Positions 6,554 to 13,751 of a stretch of DNA of 15,770 bases are shown piece after piece. The position numbers and the translations under genes were made by a program. The stretch comes from JBLHKE01 sp047619485. GTDB taxonomy: Bacteria; Verrucomicrobiota; Verrucomicrobiia; Verrucomicrobiales; DEV007. The notes under the pieces are model-generated. The model had not been told where the DNA came from and did no database searches. It saw nothing but the letters and a program-made list of their open reading frames with translations. Within the stretch, counting starts at the first letter, position 1; every line of letters starts with the position of its first letter. Location of the stretch: assembly GCA_047619485.1 (NCBI GenBank), contig JBLHKE010000091.1, positions 1-15,770 of the forward strand. The letters run 5' to 3'.

Positions 6554-7852
6554 CTACAGCTTCCAGTCGCCACGGTAGTTGACCGTCTTGAGCAACTTCT
6601 CTGCCTCGTCGTCGCCGATGACTTTCTCGGCTTTCGGATCCCATTTGATCGCGCGGCCTAACTTGTCGGAGGCGTAGGCGATGTGGCCCGGTGTGGCGGA
6701 GCGGTGACCAGTCTCGGCGGGGCAGATGCACTCCTTACGGCTGAGGATGCCCTCGACCCAGTTGCGATGGTGGCCACCCTTGACCTTGTAGGCTTTCTTC
6801 GCCCCGCGGTCGAAGGACTCGCGCGCCCACTCTTTGGTGGAGGCTTCGATGTAGCCACGCGTGACGTAGACCCAACCATTCTCGCCGATCCACTTGGTGC
6901 CCATGTTGCCGCCGTTGCGCTCCACCATCTTGTGGCGGTTGGATAGGGTCACGGTGTAACCGGGCTCGTAGGTGGAGACGACCTCGTAGTCGATCGGGTT
7001 GTCATACATGCCCTTCATCGGGTAGCGGAAACCTTTGGCCTCGACCTTGATCGGGCCGCTCTTATCCAACCCGAGTCCCCAGTGGGCGATGTCGTTGTGG
7101 TGACCGATCCAGTCCATCATCTGACCGCCGCCGTAGTCGAGGCACCAGCGCCAGTCCCAGTGGAGGCGCTTCGGGTGGAATGGCAACATGCGGCTCGGGC
7201 CGCACCACAGGTCGTAGTCGAGACCTTCGGGGATCGGTTGCGCGGTCTTGCCGTCGATGTCTGTCTGGCGTCCGGTCGGCAGGCCGACCTGCACCTCTTT
7301 GATTTCTCCTAGGAGACCATTCATCACGATCTCTGCCGCGATGCGGAAGCGGGTGTCGGAGCGCTGCTGCGAGCCGACTTGGAAAATGGCCTTCTGCTTG
7401 GCGGCCTCTTTGTAGACTGCCTGACCCTCGGCGAAGAGGTGGGTGATCGGCTTCTCGCAGTAGACGTCCTTGCCGTTGCGCAACGCGGAGAGCGTGGCGA
7501 TCGCGTGCCAGTGGTCGGGCGTGCCGACGATGACGGCGTCGAGATCCTCGCGCTCGGTGAGCTTGCGGAAATCGTTCACGGCCTCACAGCCTTTTTTCCC
7601 GGAGCGCTTCTCGACTTCGTTCTGGACTCTGTCGCGGCGCCCCTTGTCGGGATCGCAGACCGAGACGGTCTCGATCTCGGCGGAGTTCATGATGTTCTTC
7701 ATGTCACCAGTGCCCTGCCCGCCACAGCCGATCAGGCCGAGGGCGATGCGGTTGCTGGGGAGCGGCTTGTCCTGGGCGAACACGACCGATGCGGGAACGA
7801 TCGTCGGCACCGCGAACACGGCGGATGATTTGATAAAATTACGTCTCTTCAT
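6554..7852 (-). CDS. Tat-exported Gfo/Idh/MocA family oxidoreductase
   Basis: 432 aa from the ATG at 7850-7852, chosen over an in-frame ATG 36 nt upstream because it places a twin-arginine signal at the N-terminus: MKRRNFIKSS, a hydrophobic stretch and a VVFAQ cleavage region (about 22-27). The Rossmann nucleotide-binding motif is at about 36-47 (ALGLIGCGGQG), the family's EKP motif at 133-135 after DVYC, and a GHHNDIAHWGLG segment (250-261) carries the histidines usually found near the sugar site. Members use tightly bound or exchangeable NAD(P) to oxidise or reduce sugars and related polyols; Tat export implies folding with the cofactor before transport. It is the last gene of a minus-strand run with DUF4336, DUF6172 and DUF1080 genes and has an intrinsic terminator just behind it. 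The substrate is unknown; a 3-keto-glycoside role is inferred from the DUF1080 neighbour. Confidence 0.92.
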   Translation of the reverse strand: MKRRNFIKSSAVFAVPTIVPASVVFAQDKPLPSNRIALGLIGCGGQGTGDMKNIMNSAEIETVSVCDPDKGRRDRVQNEVEKRSGKKGCEAVNDFRKLTEREDLDAVIVGTPDHWHAIATLSALRNGKDVYCEKPITHLFAEGQAVYKEAAKQKAIFQVGSQQRSDTRFRIAAEIVMNGLLGEIKEVQVGLPTGRQTDIDGKTAQPIPEGLDYDLWCGPSRMLPFHPKRLHWDWRWCLDYGGGQMMDWIGHHNDIAHWGLGLDKSGPIKVEAKGFRYPMKGMYDNPIDYEVVSTYEPGYTVTLSNRHKMVERNGGNMGTKWIGENGWVYVTRGYIEASTKEWARESFDRGAKKAYKVKGGHHRNWVEGILSRKECICPAETGHRSATPGHIAYASDKLGRAIKWDPKAEKVIGDDEAEKLLKTVNYRGDWKL

Positions 7853-7901
7853 AAGCAAGATTCTGGTGGCCACAGCCGCGAGACGCAACGGAAATCCGGG
7901 C

Positions 7902-8588
7902 TCAGTCCAACAGGCACCGATTCAAGCTGATGCGGGTGTCTCGTACGATCGAATCACCGTGGCCAACGATAATCCGGTCGGAGTCGAGCGCGCTGATTTG
8001 TGCCAAAGACTCACTGAATGCGGTGCGGTCTTTGATGTAGAGGCGCAGTAGCCGGCTCATGGCTGGGAACTGTTTAACGCCTGCGGTGGCCCTGAGAAAC
8101 GTGCGCGTCCACCAGTTGGCCTCGATGGGGAAATTGAAGAGCAGGTCGGCGACGACGAGAGTTTTAGAGTGGCGGTGGAATATTACATGCTCGCGTAATT
8201 TCGGCATCCCTTGCCGCTCGATGATCTCGATCCCCTCGGCGAGCAGCTCATCGCTGGCGGAGGAAATCGGGGCGGCTCCGAGCGCCTCTGCGTTTTTGAA
8301 ACCGGGCGGCACGAGGTAGGGGATGTCGGGAAGGGCGGCGCGTGCGCTGCGGGCATGTGTGTCATGCATGTTGGTGGCTTCGAGGAGCCACGCGGGTTCG
8401 CCGATCTCGCGGATGGCAGCGAGGTCAACTGGTGAAAACTCAGCGCGGGAATGGACGAGGAGTTTACCGCCCGCCTGACGGAGCAAGCTGACGTTGCGCC
8501 CCATCTGGCAACCCGCTAAACTGAGCAGGTGCTGTTGGAGGAAAACGCCTTCAGCTAACTCGGTGGTAACGGTCGTCTTCTTACTCAT
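7902..8588 (-). CDS. DUF4336 family protein (metallo-beta-lactamase-like fold)
   Basis: 228 aa. The pattern KLLVHSRAEFSP (42-53), a WLLEATNMHDTHARSA segment (67-82), LPDIPYLVPPG (86-96), VIFHRHSKTLVVADLLFNF (135-153) and RIIVGHGD (205-212) matches what I know of DUF4336, a branch of the metallo-beta-lactamase fold. The classic HxHxDH motif is reduced to NMHDTH; His75, His78, Asp148 and His210 could still hold one metal, so hydrolase activity is possible but not shown. No signal peptide is visible, so it is probably cytoplasmic. It lies 38 nt after the DUF6172 gene and 49 nt before the oxidoreductase on the same strand. The function is unknown. Confidence 0.75.
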   Translation of the reverse strand: MSKKTTVTTELAEGVFLQQHLLSLAGCQMGRNVSLLRQAGGKLLVHSRAEFSPVDLAAIREIGEPAWLLEATNMHDTHARSARAALPDIPYLVPPGFKNAEALGAAPISSASDELLAEGIEIIERQGMPKLREHVIFHRHSKTLVVADLLFNFPIEANWWTRTFLRATAGVKQFPAMSRLLRLYIKDRTAFSESLAQISALDSDRIIVGHGDSIVRDTRISLNRCLLD

Positions 8589-8626
8589 GACCGGCCTGCG
8601 AATGGGGCAATGCGCGAGCAGGAATG

Positions 8627-8956
8627 TCAGCCCTCCGGAAGCACCTGAGATTCATCCTCTGGTTTCGCCTTCTTGGTGCGGCGACCTGACTTGGCCAAGA
8701 TCTCGATGTAGACAGAGGACCAGGATTCTCCAGCAGCGCTGTCGATGGCGGCAGTCAGCTCCCTGATATGAACCTCGACCGCAGTTTCTGCGTCCTTGCC
8801 CGCGCGACAGTCGAAATCCCAAAAATCGACGTCGTCGGGCAGCGACTTGCCACGCTCGCGCTTGATATACTTGCGGACATCAGCTTTGACCTGCTCGACG
8901 ACACGCGGTGGCTCGTGGCGATTTTTAGGGTCAGTCAGTAGGAAGGTTTTTCGCAT
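8627..8956 (-). CDS. DUF6172 family protein
   Basis: 109 aa. The sequence MRKTFLLTDPKN, followed by KADVRKYIKRERGKSLPD (24-41), DFWDFDCRAG (44-53), a VEVHIREL strand (60-67) and a C-terminal VYIEILAKSGRRTKK (82-96), matches my memory of DUF6172, a small conserved bacterial family of unknown function. It has no signal peptide or membrane segment and is probably cytoplasmic. The basic KRER and RRTKK patches suggest contact with nucleic acid or another acidic partner, which is speculation. It begins 13 nt after the DUF1080 stop and is followed by DUF4336 after 38 nt, so the genes are likely co-transcribed. Confidence 0.75.
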   Translation of the reverse strand: MRKTFLLTDPKNRHEPPRVVEQVKADVRKYIKRERGKSLPDDVDFWDFDCRAGKDAETAVEVHIRELTAAIDSAAGESWSSVYIEILAKSGRRTKKAKPEDESQVLPEG

Positions 8957-8969
8957 CGTCGATCGGTCG

Positions 8970-9587
8970 TTAGAGTTCTGTGACCTTCAGCTTGCGGAAA
9001 TCCGCGCGCATCACCTTGCCACCGTGTAGCTGCAGACCGATCGGTCCCTTCTCGGGCGCCTTGTCACTGGTGTATTCGAACACGAGCTCACCGTTGAGCC
9101 AGATGCGGTAGTGGTTCTTCTTGGCCTCGATCTTGACTAGGTTCCACTCGTTGATCTTAAGCAGTTTTTCGACGCCCGTCGCCTCTTTCGGGTAGCCCTT
9201 GCCGGGGATGTACATCGAGCCGGTCATGTCGCGCTTCAGCGAGCCCGAGATACCGATCTGCATCTGCTGCTTTTCCGTGCGAAGGTGGATGCCGGTGTCA
9301 CCCTTGCCGTCGAATCTGAACTCCGCCTCCAAGACGAAATCGGTGTATTCCTTTTCCGTCCAGAGGTTCGAACCCTTCTTTTTTGGACCACTCTGACAAA
9401 CGATGGCACCGTCGACCACTTTCCACCAGGTGTTGCCCTTCGGTGCCTTCCAGCCAGTGAGATCCTCCCCGTTAAAAATGGAGACGGCTGCCTTCCCTTC
9501 TTTTGCGACCTGCTGGGCGAGGGATGGGCAGACGAGCAGCAGGGCGGTAATGGCGGCGATGAGGTTCGTGGGTAGCGTGGTTTTCAT
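8970..9587 (-). CDS. Secreted DUF1080 protein (3-keto-disaccharide hydrolase domain)
   Basis: 205 aa: a signal peptide at about 1-25 and one DUF1080 domain filling the rest. Family marks include IFNGEDLTGW (37-46), WWKVVDGAIV (54-63), YTDFVLEAEFRF (81-92), GDTGIHLR (96-103), NEWNLVKIEA (146-155), RIWLNGE (161-167), GPIGLQLHGG (181-190) and the closing FRKLKV (197-202). The domain has a concanavalin-like beta-sandwich, and members have been described as acting on 3-keto-glycosides after oxidation by Gfo/Idh/MocA enzymes. It is probably periplasmic or extracellular. It is the first gene of a minus-strand run whose last gene is such an oxidoreductase, supporting that link by context. It is divergent from the kinase gene at 9695. 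Confidence 0.92.
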   Translation of the reverse strand: MKTTLPTNLIAAITALLLVCPSLAQQVAKEGKAAVSIFNGEDLTGWKAPKGNTWWKVVDGAIVCQSGPKKKGSNLWTEKEYTDFVLEAEFRFDGKGDTGIHLRTEKQQMQIGISGSLKRDMTGSMYIPGKGYPKEATGVEKLLKINEWNLVKIEAKKNHYRIWLNGELVFEYTSDKAPEKGPIGLQLHGGKVMRADFRKLKVTEL

Positions 9588-9694
9588 TTTCTACCACAGC
9601 CTAGGCACCCACCAACTGCAACTCAAGGGATTCTGATCCGGGCAGCCCGATTCTTCATTGGACGCCCGCCCTTATTATCCTAGGCTCGGACTTC

Positions 9695-10891
9695 ATGAAC
9701 GGCCTACCCGACAACCCGAAACCACCCGAGGATCTGGAGATCAAGGATGCGCGACTGATTTTTAATGCGGTCTGGCAGGGGCTCAAGGAAGAGCTCGGGC
9801 GCGATCAACTACGCTTTCCGAAGGAGATCATCCTCCTCGGCGGTGCCCCCGGTGCGGGCAAAGGAACCAACACGCAGTTCATCAGGCGCGCGCGCGGCTT
9901 GACCTGCCCGCCGATTATCGTCAGCGAGCTGCTCGACAGCCCGGAGGCGAAGAAAATCAAAGACGCGGGCGGCATGGTCGGTGACCGCGAGGTGATCGGC
10001 ATCCTGTTACGGAAAATGCTGGAGGAGGAGTTCCGCGATGGCGCGATCCTCGATGGCTTCCCGCGCACTAAGGTGCAAGTCGAGACACTGCGGCTACTAG
10101 TTGAGAAGATCAAAGAGCTCTATCGCGAACACCAGGGCACGTCGCTCGCTGGAGAATTCCGCAAGCCGATCATCCACGCGATGCTGCTCTTCGTCGAGGA
10201 GGCAACCAGCATCGAGAGACAGCTGGAGCGCGGTCGAAAAGTCGCCGCGCAGAACCAGAAGGTGCGCGATACCGGCATCGGCGAGATCCAGGAGCTACGC
10301 ACCACCGATCTCAACCCCGTGGCTGCCAAGCAGCGCTACCGCGTGTTCAAGGAGAAGACCTGGGACGCTCTGCAGTCCCTGCGCGAGGAGTTCTTCTACC
10401 ACTTCATCAACGCCGAGGGTACCGTCGAAGAGGTCGAGGCGAACATCATCAACGAGCTCAAGTACCAGAGTTCGTTGGAACTCGACGGTCCGACCTTCGA
10501 CACAGTGCGCGACATCCCACTCGCCAGCGAGATCATCGTGCACGCCCGGCAGGATCTCGTCCGCCGCCTCGATACCTACCAGTACAATAGACCCGAGCTC
10601 TTCCAGCGGGTCGCCGAAGTGATCAGCAAGAGCTTCATGCCGATCATCAAACGCCACGCCATTTCCGGCCTGGCGGCGGTCAACTCCCAAGACGAGGTTT
10701 TTGACCAACCAGAAGCCCTTACGATGCTCATCGATATCTTCAGCGAACGCGGCTACCACGCCAGCGTCGACAAACGCCTCAAGCGTATCCCCACCGACTT
10801 CGATCTTGAAACCGGCAAGATCAACTGCCGTGAGGATTGGGTCTACCGCATCCGGATCCAGTTCGAGGGGTCCGAGATCCGGCGGGGTTGA
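9695..10891 (+). CDS. Adenylate-kinase-like nucleoside monophosphate kinase with C-terminal extension
   Basis: 398 aa, against about 190-220 for standard adenylate kinases. The P-loop GGAPGAGKGTN is at 49-59 (Lys56), an NMP-binding region follows (SELL 77-80, then GGMVGDREVI 92-101) and the Mg/ATP motif DGFPRT is at 120-125. Arginines at 174, 178, 180 and 181 and the RYRVFKEKT segment (214-222) fit the LID and following helix, although the LID is altered: a long helical insert (about 135-155) precedes it and there is no zinc-binding Cys pattern. After residue ~258 comes a 140-aa region with no family I recognise, rich in charged helices, ending in a strand-like VYRIRIQFEG (383-392). It stands alone on the + strand, divergent from the DUF1080 gene. 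The substrate could be AMP or another NMP; an accessory rather than housekeeping role is possible. Confidence 0.85.
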   Translation: MNGLPDNPKPPEDLEIKDARLIFNAVWQGLKEELGRDQLRFPKEIILLGGAPGAGKGTNTQFIRRARGLTCPPIIVSELLDSPEAKKIKDAGGMVGDREVIGILLRKMLEEEFRDGAILDGFPRTKVQVETLRLLVEKIKELYREHQGTSLAGEFRKPIIHAMLLFVEEATSIERQLERGRKVAAQNQKVRDTGIGEIQELRTTDLNPVAAKQRYRVFKEKTWDALQSLREEFFYHFINAEGTVEEVEANIINELKYQSSLELDGPTFDTVRDIPLASEIIVHARQDLVRRLDTYQYNRPELFQRVAEVISKSFMPIIKRHAISGLAAVNSQDEVFDQPEALTMLIDIFSERGYHASVDKRLKRIPTDFDLETGKINCREDWVYRIRIQFEGSEIRRG

Positions 10892-10906
10892 AGCTCGCTC
10901 CGCTAT

Positions 10907-11911
10907 TTAGGGATCACCCGCGTCGACCGGCTTCACCCGCAGAGCCCGCGCCACTTTTAACTCCCCCCAACCGCCACCGACCATTCTCCGCGCTCCCGAC
11001 TCGCGACCTGTGGTGAAAACATCCCGCAAGACGGCAAACACCGATTCGACGAACGACTCCCGGCCAACCACTAGGCCATCGCTAAAGTAGCGCACCCGGC
11101 AACGCAGCAGCTGAGCCAGCGAGAGTTTGCCACCGGCCGCCCACACTTTCGCGACCTCAGCCCGCGAGAGACCTGCACGCGCCGCGTGTTCCTCGCCGAT
11201 CCCAAACAGAACCTTACGGTAACGCGGTCCGACATCGCCCCAGTGCGCATTCTCTTTCAGGCTAGCGAGAGCGGCTGAGATGCCACGGCGGGCGGATCTA
11301 TCACCAGCCACAGCCTCACCATAACCACACCAGCGATAGTCTTTCGGGTCCTCGGCCAGCCCGGCTCTAACACAATTTAAATCGATGTAGGCCGCAACCT
11401 TCAGGAGCGAGTTCCAATGCCCCTCAACGATCACACTCTTGAATCGCGACTCCCACAGGACGCCGGTTCTCTCATGCTTGGCATTGAACCAGAGCGTGAA
11501 CTTCTGCTTCAGGGTCTTCATGAACTCGGAAAGATCCCACATGCGCTTCAGGAACCTCGCCTGCAGACGCTCAAGCACTTCACCACCCATCCGCTTAGCT
11601 TCCGCAAACTCCCACTCGATCGCGATCATCGCATCGGCCGAGTAGAGCTTCCTGCAGCGGTCTAAAATCTCATCATCCGTTGGGGCAACCTCTGGTTGCG
11701 GCGGCACTTCGAGCAGGACGTGGAAGTGGTTCGAGAGAATCGTCCAAGTAAGCACCCTGACCCCTGAAAAGGCCTCCACCTGCCGCATAATTTTCCCGAA
11801 CACATCCCGTTCATGAACCCCAAAAACAAAATTCCGATCCACGACCCTACTCAAGCAGTGATAGTAAGAACCAGACGAAACAGCAGGCAAAATCAAACGA
11901 CGACGAGGCAT
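10907..11911 (-). CDS. REP-associated (Y1/HUH) transposase-like protein
   Basis: 334 aa. The N-terminal domain begins SGSYYHCLSRVVDRNF (13-28) and carries the HUH metal motif NHFHVLLEVP (61-70; His62, His64). A helix region LWFNAKHERTGVLWESRFKS (140-159) and AAYIDLNCVRAGL (173-185), with Tyr175 as the probable nucleophile, complete the Y1 transposase fold. Residues after ~230 form an extra domain with a FSDGLVVGRESFVESVF segment (276-292), seen in the longer versions of this family. Such single-copy domesticated transposases act on short palindromic repeats; I found no convincing palindrome pairs beside it, and no IS ends or target duplication. It converges on the kinase gene with only 15 nt between stops. 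Whether the protein is still active cannot be judged. Confidence 0.88.
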   Translation of the reverse strand: MPRRRLILPAVSSGSYYHCLSRVVDRNFVFGVHERDVFGKIMRQVEAFSGVRVLTWTILSNHFHVLLEVPPQPEVAPTDDEILDRCRKLYSADAMIAIEWEFAEAKRMGGEVLERLQARFLKRMWDLSEFMKTLKQKFTLWFNAKHERTGVLWESRFKSVIVEGHWNSLLKVAAYIDLNCVRAGLAEDPKDYRWCGYGEAVAGDRSARRGISAALASLKENAHWGDVGPRYRKVLFGIGEEHAARAGLSRAEVAKVWAAGGKLSLAQLLRCRVRYFSDGLVVGRESFVESVFAVLRDVFTTGRESGARRMVGGGWGELKVARALRVKPVDAGDP

Positions 11912-11917
11912 AGTTTA

Positions 11918-11946
11918 AAACTACATATCTCCTGTATTTATGTCAA
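11918..11946 (-). promoter_or_regulatory. Candidate sigma70-type promoter of the transposase gene
   Basis: On the minus strand a perfect -35 box TTGACA (complement of 11941-11946) is followed after 17 bases by TAGTTT (complement of 11918-11923), a weak -10 match (3 of 6). The region is much more AT-rich than its surroundings. If real, transcription would begin within a base or two of the ATG at 11911, giving an almost leaderless mRNA. Confidence 0.4.
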
Positions 11947-12054
11947 CTAGATTTGCCCTAATTGGGATGGCTTGGATCGACCTGAGCTTTCGGTGGCGCA
12001 GGAAGTAGGCGTATCCTCACGTCCATGCACGAGATAGAGGTTCTGCGGGTTGGT

Positions 12055-13128
12055 CTACGGATCTTCGAAACCGTCGTCTAAGCCTTCGTCTTTCGCCGGG
12101 CGGGTCGCGGCTCCAGCGGACGGCTCGGCTCCTGTTTCCACTGGCGCGTCCTTTCCGGTTAACTCCACTTGAAATTGCTTCTCGGTCAAAATCTCGGTGG
12201 AACCATCGACCCGGATCACGGCACGCTTATCTTTGACCGGCTTCGGCGATGAGAGGAGTATGCCACTCTCGGACGATTTGTTGTATCCGGTGTAATACTG
12301 GAACGGAACCTTCCGGCCTTTTTCCAAATCGCCAGCGCACATGAGTTCATCGCGATGCAGGTAGCGCGGCGTCAGGTCTTTGAGCTCGCGCGGGAATAGG
12401 CCGCCGTTGCGGGTAGAGTAACTGCGGATAGCCTGCTCGATCGCCTTACCCGCTTTGAGATCTTCGTTGAGTTCTGCCATGCCAGTGCGCTCTGGCACCT
12501 TCGCCTTGGCGATGGTCTTGGACGGTTCGAGATCCGGCTGGTTCGTGAAGCTCCACACCCCACCAGCGATCAGAGCGAGGAAAAGCGCGAATATTCCGTA
12601 GCCGATGACCAAACTGGTAAGCGCTATGCCACTTCCCTTCTGCCTCGGGTCACGGGCGATCTGACCACGGGAGATGTGAGCGAGAATGATCCCGATCGGG
12701 ATCGCACCGATCAGCGTGACGATGAGACTAGCGATCGCAAGCCCGGAGGTCATCTGCGGCTCATAGTGTGGCTGGCCAGGGTAACCGACGCCCCGAGAAG
12801 GCACCGCGCGCGCAGGCGCTAGGTGTGGTTGCGGAGCTACCGCTACACGTGGAGCTGGAGCCGAACGGATCGCCGGTGCAGGTGCAGGTGCAGGTGCAGG
12901 TGCAGGTGTAGGTGCCACTGGTGCAGGTGCCACTGGTGCAGGCGGGGCGACCGGTTTGGGAGGGGCCACCGGAGCTGGTGTGTGGGGCGCAGTTTCCTCC
13001 ACAGTTTTCACCTGCGCCTGCTGCGGCACCACTAACTCAAGGCCACAATGCGGGCAACTGCTAGCCTGCCCGACCCAATCAAGATCGGCGTCGATGACTC
13101 CATTGCATGACTCACATAAAAATTCCAT
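12055..13128 (-). CDS. Zinc-ribbon, Pro/Ala-rich, DUF4190-like membrane protein
   Basis: 357 aa with four parts. A zinc ribbon at the start uses CESC (5-8) and CPHC (25-28). A Pro/Ala/Val-rich linker runs about 50-125 and is partly encoded by a tandem hexamer. Two hydrophobic segments (about 128-150 and 168-192) with SRGQIARDPRQKGSGIAL between them match DUF4190. The C-terminal part, residues ~218-325, has AGKAIEQAIRSYSTRNGG (226-243), a short helix followed by strand-like segments, and ends in a low-complexity acidic tail. That part looks like the globular portion of a pilin or pseudopilin-type protein, which is inference. The ribbon probably faces the cytoplasm. No neighbour suggests a pathway, and the C-terminal domain's side of the membrane is not certain. 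Confidence 0.82.
   Translation of the reverse strand: MEFLCESCNGVIDADLDWVGQASSCPHCGLELVVPQQAQVKTVEETAPHTPAPVAPPKPVAPPAPVAPAPVAPTPAPAPAPAPAPAIRSAPAPRVAVAPQPHLAPARAVPSRGVGYPGQPHYEPQMTSGLAIASLIVTLIGAIPIGIILAHISRGQIARDPRQKGSGIALTSLVIGYGIFALFLALIAGGVWSFTNQPDLEPSKTIAKAKVPERTGMAELNEDLKAGKAIEQAIRSYSTRNGGLFPRELKDLTPRYLHRDELMCAGDLEKGRKVPFQYYTGYNKSSESGILLSSPKPVKDKRAVIRVDGSTEILTEKQFQVELTGKDAPVETGAEPSAGAATRPAKDEGLDDGFEDP
12875..12940. repeat. Hexanucleotide (GGTGCA) and 15-mer tandem repeat inside a coding region
   Basis: On the plus strand GGTGCA is repeated five times from 12875, with a sixth copy GGTGTA ending at 12910, followed by two exact copies of the 15-mer GGTGCCACTGGTGCA (12911-12940). Read on the minus strand it encodes the Pro-Ala and Pro-Val stretch of the membrane protein linker (roughly residues 63-85). 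Unit lengths are multiples of three, so copy-number change would alter linker length without breaking the frame. Confidence 0.95.
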
Positions 13129-13198
13129 AGCGGCTGCTCTGCTCCAGTTAAACTGGATAGGTCAGCAACCGCATTGTCAATTCATTCTCGCCCGGGCG

Positions 13199-13608
13199 TC
13201 ATTTGCCTTCGGTCGCCTCACTCACCGATAACTTCCCGACTAAGTTTGCGGGCTGGACAGCCTTTTCCGACACCATGCGGAAGCATCGTGCCGTCCAGAT
13301 ACGAACCTCGTCCGGATCTAAGTCGAGGCGCTCCTGCCGGCTCATCAATGTTTCCACGTCGGTTTTAAAGTAGTTTATTGTACGAGCCGCTACCGTAGCC
13401 GATGCCACCCCTTGCTGGCCTCCAATCGTCCACATTGTAAGTTGGCAGGAACCAGTCGTTCGACTCGGTCACGCCGTCGTAATCTGGGATCTTGATCCAC
13501 CTTGAAACAGAGGTGTCCAGCACACGGTCGATCAGCGTGCCCCGAAAAGTTTCCGCACGACAGCGCCACGACCGAAAGCACGGCAGCCAGCACAACACGA
13601 TAAATCAT
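13199..13608 (-). pseudogene. Frameshifted remnant of a secreted DYD/GYG-type protein
   Basis: Three overlapping frames must be joined to give one sensible protein. Frame 1 starts at 13608 with a good signal peptide (MIYRVVLAAVLSVVALSC). Near 13541-13552, next to runs CCCC and AAAA, the sense moves to a second frame reading GTLIDRVLDTSVSRWIKIPD, then YDGVTESNDW and DDWRPARGGIGYGSGSY, ending at a stop at 13365. Near 13365-13380 it moves again to a frame reading YFKTDVETLMSRQERLDLD and ending EATEGK at 13199. The W..PDYD...DDW...GxGYG pattern recalls segments of large secreted, lamin-tail-type proteins of Verrucomicrobiota, but this copy is only about 135 codons. Sequencing error at homopolymers could explain one shift; two shifts and the short length favour real decay. 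The last 45 residues match nothing I know. Confidence 0.6.
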
Positions 13609-13676
13609 CGCATCGAGCCTACCAACACAGGCAAAGTGCAGCACCCCCAAGTTCAAGTTCACCCGCCCTTCGGCAG

Positions 13677-13705
13677 TTGCTTCCCTTTCGGGTCCGGTCT
13701 AAGAT
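13677..13705 (+). promoter_or_regulatory. Candidate promoter of the DUF6580-pdhA-pdhB operon
   Basis: TTGCTT (13677-13682) and TAAGAT (13700-13705) are separated by 17 bases and match the bacterial housekeeping consensus at 3 and 4 of 6 positions. A start about 7 bases later would give a leader of roughly 40 nt before the ATG at 13752. That leader is A-rich and has no Shine-Dalgarno sequence. Confidence 0.4.
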
Positions 13706-13751
13706 AGCCAACTCTCCACAAAAAATTAGTTTCCCTTAACAAAAACGCACC

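Noticed and set aside
6328..6573. 81-codon minus-strand frame behind the oxidoreductase
   Set aside because: It spans the intrinsic terminator and overlaps the end of the oxidoreductase gene in another frame; its sequence is not protein-like.
9658..9678. TTGGAC and TATTAT as a promoter for the kinase gene
   Set aside because: The spacing is only 9 bases, too short for a sigma70 promoter.
11921..11933. AGGAG followed by an ATG-TAG start-stop on the minus strand ahead of the transposase
   Set aside because: The Shine-Dalgarno-like motif is only 2 nt from this ATG and 17 nt from the real start, so neither is well placed; no evidence of translation.
12875..12940. CRISPR-like array
   Set aside because: Units of 6 and 15 bases without unique spacers, inside a coding region; a simple tandem repeat encoding Pro-Ala.
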